DNA of 44,303 bases, from the NCBI GenBank assembly GCA_020723385.1, contig DYIZ01000031.1, forward strand, positions 1 to 44,303, read 5' to 3'. A program made the position numbers and the translations under genes. Below are positions 23,166-32,100 of the stretch, piece by piece. Under the pieces are notes generated by a model. The model made no database searches and was not told the DNA's origin. It saw nothing but the letters and a program-made list of their open reading frames with translations. Positions within the stretch are counted from its first letter, which is position 1; each line of letters begins with the position of its first letter. The DNA comes from Candidatus Aquidulcis sp. GTDB lineage: Bacteria > Chloroflexota > Anaerolineae > Anaerolineales > UBA4823.

Positions 23166-26100
23166 CTACGGCCCAAGTTTGAGCACCAAAGGTAAGTAGA
23201 GCTTATATTCCGGCGGCTCATCATTGATCACGATCAGCGTAGCCGTGTCGCTGGCCTGGATATCGCCGCTCTCTGCTGTCCCGGTGAGGAGATACGTCCC
23301 CGGCTCAGGAGCCGTCACTTTGACCAGCAGGGGAATGGCCGAATGCGGCGGGATGGGCAGGGAGACAACCGCCAATTGCGTCTCCACCGCCGGGTCAGAC
23401 GAAACCGCGAACAGGTAAGTGGTATTCACGTTGCCAGTGTTGGTCACGATCAACGTGAAAAAGGCCGATAGAGTGCCCGTTACTGTTTGCGCATCTGGCA
23501 GCCAGGCTGCCTCGACTGCCTGATATTCGGTGATGGTCACAGCGGTGGTGTCTTCGTCCCGGATGTAGCTTTGAGACTGGGACTCGGCCAGCACTCCCAG
23601 GGTGAGATCGCCCGGCAGGGCGTGGATCAGCGGCCCGGCGGTCACCTGAACCGTTTGGGATTGGCCGGGAGCGAGCGTTATAACCCCGGGGGCGATCTCG
23701 GCAAAAGCCGCCAGCGGGCCGAAGACGCTCAGATCATACGTATCGTTTTCGTTGCCAGTGTTGGTCACCTGCACCTGCCACGTCCCGATCTCGGTTGGAG
23801 ATAACTCGGCATCGCCCGAGACGATCTCGACCTGCACACCCCTTCCGCCTATCTGCACAACCCCGCTCCCCACTCCACTTTGCTGATTTGCCGATTTGCC
23901 GATTTGCTGATCTGTCGCGGTAACGGTAAAGTTGTAATCACCCAAGGCCGCGTCAGCGGGCGGCGTGAGCGTCAACTGCGTCTCCACCGCATTCGCTTCG
24001 CCGGGGGCAACCATCACCGCGCTGACCGGCTGCCCAAACTGGGTGAGCGACAAATCCCAGCCCACGGGCGGCTCGACGCTCAAGTCATACGTCTCAGGCG
24101 CGCTGCCCAGGTTCGTCACCGTCACAGCAAAGACAGTCGGTACGCCCGGCCCGGATTGCGCGACGGACGGCGAGATGACCACCGCGACGCCTGCGAAGCC
24201 CTGGCCGGTGATGGCGGCAGTCGCCTGGGCGCTGGCTCCGGTCTCAAGCTCGGCGGCAATGACGGTGAAAGGGTTCGATCCTTCGCTAACGGCTCGAACT
24301 GTAACGGTGATGGCTTCGGCGCTGTTAGCCGCCACGCTGATCTGCGCCGGCAGATTGACGGGCGCCAGCCCTTCGGCGGCGAGGGCATAGGTGCGGGCTG
24401 TGTCTTCGAGGTTGGTCACAGTCAGGGTGTAGACAGCCGTCTCGCCGGTGGGAATGGCTCGATCCGCCGGGTCCAAGGAAACCTCGACGGCGGGGCCGAG
24501 CGATTCCAGGGTTGCGTTAGCCTGGTCTGCGCCGCCCTGGCTGGTCGTGACGCTCACGCCGAAGGGATATTCGGCTGCGCCAGCGCCCACGGGCAGTGTC
24601 ACCGTCAGGGGTACAGAGACCGCCCCCAATGGCGGGACGTTGACCGTGGGGGGCAGCGCACCCCACTCGTCGGGAAGCCCGATCAATTCCAGGGTGTAAT
24701 CGCTGGCGGTCGTCCCCGGATTCGTCAGCGTGACTGTGTAAATCACCGTCGCGCCCGCGCCAGCAGCCTGCCAATCTGGCTGGATGGCGATGATGTGCGG
24801 GACGCTGACGTACAGCGGGGGCAAGGTCAGCCAGTTCCACCCGCCGGGCAGCCGGTAAGCGACCACAGTTCTCTCGGCAACCAGCCGCGCTTCGCCGGGC
24901 TGCAAGCCGGTCAAGACGCTCTCGAAGGTGCGGGTGACGACCGGGGCCGCGCCATCAACCGTGTAACTCCAACCGTAGAGCGGGGCGGCTTGCACATCGG
25001 GCGAGATGTTGAAGGTGGTGGTCAGCACGGCGACGCCATCCACGCCCACGGTGTGGGAGATGGTGACGGCGTAACTCGGCATGGGATTGCGCTCCGGGGT
25101 TTGAGTACGGTATGTGTTGTGCAAATCCCAGCTATTCGGCTCGTTGGCAGGGATGCTGAGATCGTCGTTGACGTTGGTGATGTGATAGTTGTGCTGGTTC
25201 CATAAGGGGCGTGAATCGCCCCAGATGCCATCATGGCCGATGACGAAAATGCCGTTATAACCACCGGTGACCACCTCGGCGAAGCCGTCGCCGTCCACGT
25301 CACCCAATACCGGGTAATCTACCATCGTGCCTGATTCAGTGATCCCCTCGTTGAACAGCTTTTCGCCGTCCGGCCCATTCATGATGGTGAAGCCCTCGTT
25401 CTGGCCGTTCCAGAGTACTTCCCAGACTCCGTCGCCGTTCAGGTCTTGCGTGGCTACACCCGAGGCTGAGGCGGTGGCATCGCCCATGGTTTGCTGCCAT
25501 AACAGGGTGGCGTTGGCGTTCAGCACGAAGAGGGTGTGAAAGTCAACCCCAAGGCCAGCGTGATGCGCCGAGGCGGTCAGGATTTCGATTTCGCCATCTC
25601 CATCCACATCCGCAATGGTGACCGGGCTTGGGCGAAAATAGTCATAACCCAGGTTGTAATTCCAGAGCAGGGCGCCATCTTCGTCCAGCACATCCACGTA
25701 AGGCCCCCAATTGATGATCACTTCGGGACCGTCGTCGCCTCCCGGTTGGCCGCCATCTACATCGGCCACGGCAGGGGCCCCGAATGTACCCAGGGCATAC
25801 CCGGTGTAGGTATGGGTGCGCGTCCACTCGATGATGTCGCCATCGAAGTGGTCGAGCAGGGAGATGGTTCTGTCCTGGGCATAGAGGATGTCCAGAACGC
25901 CATCGCCGGTGAGGTCGGCCAGCGCCGGAACGGTGGGGAAAATGCCGGTAGGCGTGTAGAACAATTGCGTTCCATCGTGATCGAGCACGTAGAGACCATC
26001 GTTGTAAGCCGCCAGGACGATCTCCGGCTCGGGATCGAGGTCAACGTTGCCGATGGAGGGGCCGCCCCACCCCATATAACCGCCCTCGGAATAGCCCGAT

Positions 26101-29100
26101 TTGATGGTATCGGTAAACCAGTAAATCGAGCCGTCGTGGTGGAAAGCCGCCGTTCCATCGCTGCCAACGACGATGATTTCGGCGTAACCATCGCCATCCA
26201 GGTCTGCGATGGCTGGCTCGGCGGCTGAACCAACCAGCCCGGTTTGCCAGATCAGCGGAGAGCCGCTGCCAGCGTCCTGCCCATCCCCGCGATAGACGTA
26301 CATTTGTCCGTTGGAGGCGGGGGCGACGATCTCCACCAGCCCGTCCCCATCCAGGTCGCCGAGGGCGGCGGAGCTGAGCAGACCATCGTTGGCGTAACCG
26401 CTGTGCGGTTCGGTGGGGGCGTCATCAGTCCACTCGACCTGGGGGGTGTAGGGTAGGGCATTGGGCGGGTTGACCTGGAAGGCATCGAGGAAAGCGCCGC
26501 CGAAATTGCTGACGCTGGCAACGTGTGGGCCATCGCCCAAATCCTGGAAGTGCAGGGCGTAGGGTTGGGTGGAGTATTCCGGGGTCAAATCGAAGGCGCC
26601 CTGGCTGATCCCGTCTATGAAAACTTCTACGCTCGTTCCGCTCGCTTGGAAAGCCAGCAACATCAGGTCGTCGCCGGTGAAGGTGAACCACAATTGGGTG
26701 GCATAACCGGGTGGAAAGCGCCGGCCGATCACGTCACCCTCGCGGGCGTATTGGATGCGCGGCAAGTTGAGATCAGGAACCTGGGTGTACCAGTGGGAGA
26801 GGGTATTGTAATGGTATGGGCCGCGGTGGTCATTGAGATGAGCCTCGTACCAACCACTGTCCATTTCTGATCCATCCCAGGTGTCGAAGAAGTCGAAGAG
26901 CACCGTGCCGCTGACGCTTGTCACCGAGATGGTGTGTGCGCCGGTGATCAAATCGTCAAAGTACACATTCGTGATCGGCGAGATGAGATCGAGATCCAGG
27001 ATGCCCCTCGAAACCCCGTCTATGAAGATTTCTGCCTCGCCGTTGTAAGCGGCAAACCCGACCCCCACCCAGGTTCCAGAGAAATCCAGCGCAACCCAAT
27101 TGCCCGGTACGCTGGTACCGGCGGTCCAGCCATTGCTGGCAACAGACAGGGCATACTGATAAGGCCACCAGGAGGTCACGGTTTGGGTGAGTGGATAGCC
27201 GTTGTACAGCAGGGCGGGGTTGTCCTCCTCGTAACGGATGACGCCGGTGGGCGGGGCGGGCGGCTCGTACCAGGGCACGACGCCGGGTGTGATGAAGGCA
27301 TCCAGCGTGGTATCTCTCCGGTAGGCGCGCACCTCCAGCACGTGTACCCCTGTGGGTAGGCCATCGAAGGAGATCGTTTTGGTGATGTCTGCACTGCTGT
27401 AGATATCCACGATTCCCTGGGGTACGCCATCAATCTTGACGATCACCTCGTGCGCCCCATAGTAAGCAAGCGCCTGGTAGGTGACCGATTCGCCCGTGAA
27501 GGGAAACCAGACTGCGCCGTTGTCTGCGCCGTCGTCCGATGCGCCCCCGCCGCCGCTGGCGACGCTCGACGACCAGGCGTACCAACCCCCGCTGTAGATC
27601 AGCCGGTCGCTGGATTCCTCGAAGGTTCCTTCCGGCAGAGCCGTTCCGTCCCAAACGTCGAAGTAGTCGAAGCGCACCGCGTGGCCGAGCGAGTTGGGGT
27701 GGGCGGTGGACAGGATAGTGACGGTGACCGTGTGAGTGGCTTCCGCCAGCCCGTCGAAGTAGAAACTGGCCGTGTCTTCGTTATTGGTAAACAGGTCAAC
27801 CGTGCGCAGCCAGTCGCCGTCCAGGTAGATGTCGGCCTGCCCGCCGTAGCCATAGGTCAGAAAGCCAACGCCAAGCGAGACGCCCTCGAAAGTCAGGCTG
27901 ACCGAATCCCCCGCGGCGCCGGAGACGGCGAAATAGCCGCCGCTGCCGTGGACGGGATAGTTCGCTGCCCCCCAGGTGGTGATGGTCTGGGTATAGGGAA
28001 CCCCGTTGTAGCGCAAGAGAGGATCATCCTCTTCGTAGCGGGTGAAGCTGCCAGTGGGCTGCGGATCATCGAAGGGGGGTAAGCCGGGGGTAGTGAAGGC
28101 ATCTACGGAAGCGTTGCCCCGGTAGGCAGCCACCTGCAAGATGTGTGGCCCTGCTCCAAAGCCCTGGTAAGAATAGGTGTGAGCAACGGGGGTGAAGCTG
28201 TGCAGAGAGAGTGTGGTCAGGTATTCACCGTCCACGTAGAGGCGCGCCCAGCCATTATCCGAGAGCTGCATGGTGTGAAAGCTAAAACTGTCGCCGGAGA
28301 AGGGGAACCAAATTGTTCCCGCGGCGCTGTTGATATAAGTCCCGCCGCTGGCCTGGCTGTCAGAGGCAACCCACCAGCCTGGGCTGACGATGACGCGCGC
28401 ATCATCCTGCTCGAAGGAGCCATCCGGCAAGGCGCTGCCATCCCAGGCGTCGAAGTAATCGAGCTGTACGTAATTATAGAAGGCATAGGGATTTTTCGTC
28501 CCCAGGGCGGCGACGCTGATGGTGTGGGTAGCCGTGATGAGACCGCCGTAAACGAAGCTGACCGCGGTATCCTCACGGCGATAGAGATCGAGCGTCCCCT
28601 GGCTTACGCCGTCAATGAAAACTTCGGCGCGGCCGCTGTATGGGCCAGCCAGGAAACCGACATTGACCCACACCCCCTCGAAGGTGAGCGCGGCTGTCTC
28701 GCCGGGCGCGTCGGCGAGCGTGAAGCTGCCGCCGCTGGCGCGGTTCGTGTTGACGCTGCTCCATGTCCCAGTATAAGCAACTTCCGGCTCACTTTGCTCG
28801 GTGCGGGTGAAGACGCCATTGATGGTCAGGTAATCAAGGGACTGAGTAATTGGGTAATCGGGGGATGGGATAATCAGGTAATCAGGAGATTGGGTAAATA
28901 GATTATCAGGCGGTTGATCGGCCGCCGAATACTGATCACTGATCACTGATAACTGATCACTGTACACTGATAACTGCTCACCAGTATCCAGGATTTCGGT
29001 TGTGATCACGGTTGTCACCGTGAAAGTTCCCGGCGGGACGATGGCTGGACTAACCGCGTGGCTGGCGACAAGCCCCTGGCCGACGCCGAAGTAGCCGTAG

Positions 29101-32100
29101 CCGCTCCCGTTGGGGATCAGCGCGCCGTCTGTGTCGAGCAGCTCCACGGTGACGGTGTAGATGCCCGCGGCCCAGCCGGAGGTATCCACCGTCTGCAATT
29201 CGTAGAGGCGCGGCGCGCCGATCAGCACCGTCAATGGCAACTCGGCGGTATAGCTGACCGCGCCCGTGGGCGATTGGATGACGGTATGCGCGACGGCATC
29301 CTGTGTCACGTTGGCGACATTGGCGACCTCGATGCTCAGCGTGGTGGAGCTGACCCCCGTCTCGACGTAGGCCGGGTCGGGGATGACGGCCGTGAGCTGC
29401 ACGTAACGATCCACCACGTTCAGGCTGGCCGCGGCGTGGGCATAGATTGACTCATCCCCAACGACTACCGCCATCGCATCCAGATCGTACAATCCCAGGT
29501 CCGCGACCGTCATCGGATACACAAACGACACCGTCGCGCCAGGACTTACCGATACCTGCTCACTGCTCACTGATAACTGTTCACTGTTCACTGTCCCCAG
29601 CGCTTCCACCGTCAGTGAGTATATCGTTGTGACGGTGCCCCGGTTGGTCAGATCGAGAGTATATGTGATGGTTTCATATTGCAAAGCTGCGCCGTAGAAA
29701 GGCCTCCAGCGCAGCTCGGGCAGGTGACGGCTGAGAGCGCAGATTTCACCGTCGAGAGCGGCAACCGCGTCACTGAGCACGGCCAGGTCAGCCAGGATGT
29801 CAGCGGTACTGGTGTGGGCTGCCAGCTCGGCGGCGACGGCGACGACGGTATCATCCTCATTCACCAGCGTGGAAGCCCGGCTGGCATAGAGGGCGACGGT
29901 GTTGGCTGCATCCACAGCCTGGTCGCGCAGGGAGAGGTCACAGCCGCCTGCCTGGCAGGAGGCTTCCAGGTGAACCATCGCCAGAGCCAGCGCTTCGAGC
30001 GCCGCGGATAGCCCCGGTTCGCCTACAGTGCAGGATCGCCCGGCTCGGTCGGAGGCGCGGAAGACAGGCTCGCTGTTCTCGGAGACGATCTGCACGTTGG
30101 CGAGGGCGTATTGAGTGTAGCTGCCGGGCGCGGGACTTCCAAGAACCAACGGGAAGCATGACCCCAGCGGGAGTCCGGCGGTCTCAAGGGTGGCAGTTTG
30201 AACGTGGGTTTCGCCAATTGCGAGGGAAACAGGCGATTCGAGATTGACAATCGTACCCGTGACAGGCAGCAGCGTAGCGAAGATCGGAAAAGAACCGCTG
30301 TCGTTGCCCACATTGGTCATCTGGATGGTAAAGTCGGCGCTGCTGCTGGAGGAGAGATAGATGTCGGCTGGCTGAATGGTCAGATAGTTGAAAGGTTGTT
30401 CCGGCATGGTGAAGGTGGCCGAGTCGCCATCGGTGAGGGCCGGGTTATCGGAGGCGACCGCGCCGACATTGACTGGATAGGATACGCCAGGAGTTGGAAG
30501 GGCATCCGCCGGCGGCTGGATGTACAGCCCCAGGCGGGCGGTCGTGCCGGCGGGTAGAGTGACGCTGGCGGCTGATGCCTGCTCGCCGTTAAGGATCACC
30601 CACCCGGCTGGGGGACCGCTCACGGTTACATCGTAGGTGTGCGCGAATTGACCGGGGTTGGCAATCTCGACGGTGTACGCGGCCCCATTGATCTCCGTCT
30701 CGCCATCATTCGTCTGGTTGCTCACCGCCGGGATTTGCGCCTCCCCCATCGGCGTCGTGATATTTGGCTCGACCTCCAGATCAACAGAAACGGCGTCCAG
30801 GGCGGTAATGGTCACGGTATGCTGGGCAATGCCGAATAATGACGGGCATTGCGAGGACTGAGCGACGATTTGAAGGGTGTAATCACCCGGTTGCGCGCCT
30901 GCGGGTGGCTGTGCCGTGACACTGCCGGTGGGATCCAACCTCACATTCCAGTCTTCCGGCGCGTACGCCATGACGGTGAAATCGTCATCGAAATTGCTGC
31001 TGATCTCGGCCTGGAAATTGACCGCGGTACCCGGGGCAGTGCTGGATGCCTCGGGATTTACCGCCAGAGTGAAAGCCGGATCGCCCGCCGGCTGGCTGGC
31101 GGTCACGGGCAGCGTGGCAAGAGCCATCGGATGCGCCCGATATGGCTCCGAATAGACAAAAAGCGTCTCTGGCAATGGAATGGGGGCAGGCGTGATTCCG
31201 TCCATGAGAAACTGTTCCACCCCGCAGTTGTCCACCGGACACAGGTAGGCCGGGAAATATCGCCACGTGGCCTCTGCGCTGGTCAAAGAATCCAGGGAAC
31301 GCATTCCCCCTCTCCCGCTCGACCAACCAGCTTGTAGACCCCCAAAATACCTCGTCAGGTTTGCGCCAACGACGTTGATGAATTCCCATACTGCCGCTGG
31401 CCCCGGTTCGACGTCCGAAATCTGTTCCAGAATGAATATAAGCAGATCTTCGAATGCACTGCTTTCGAAAAAGCTGGTATGCAGCCCATTTTCCATCACA
31501 CTGATGGTTTCCCCAGTTTGAGGGTCAACCTGCCACCAGCCAAAAACATCTTGCCCGTCCACACTGACCGGCGCAGTGGGAATCAGCACATTTTTCCCCT
31601 CAAATAATGCCGTCATCACAAACGCCTTCGCCTTTGTCGAGAAGGGGTAGACATCCAGCAGGTAGGCATCCGCGGGAGTGATCCAGACTGGCGTGATGCC
31701 TTGCAGCTCCATTTCATCGAAGACGCGGGCAGCAGTAAGGGTCGGTATATCATAAACAGCCTCGAGAACCTGCCCTTCCAAAACCGACTCGACTACTCCT
31801 TTAGCCCAATTGGCAGAATAAGCGGCCGACACGGCTTGTCCTGGGTATACGATGTTACTGGTCGTGGTGCGGCGCAAATCAACCGTTTCGGTTACAACGC
31901 CCGTCGGGGCGCCAACCGATGAAATCGTGAAGACACGCGGTGTGGCATAGAACAGCTTCGTCTGCAAACCGCTTTCGATTTGCGCCTTGGCCCGGTCCGC
32001 TTCCCATCCAAAATCCAGGCCGATGCCGCTCAAAAGGTCTTCATTGGCAAAGAACGCCTCCCCTCTCGCCTGGGTGATGGTATTCTTATCCTGGGGAGAG

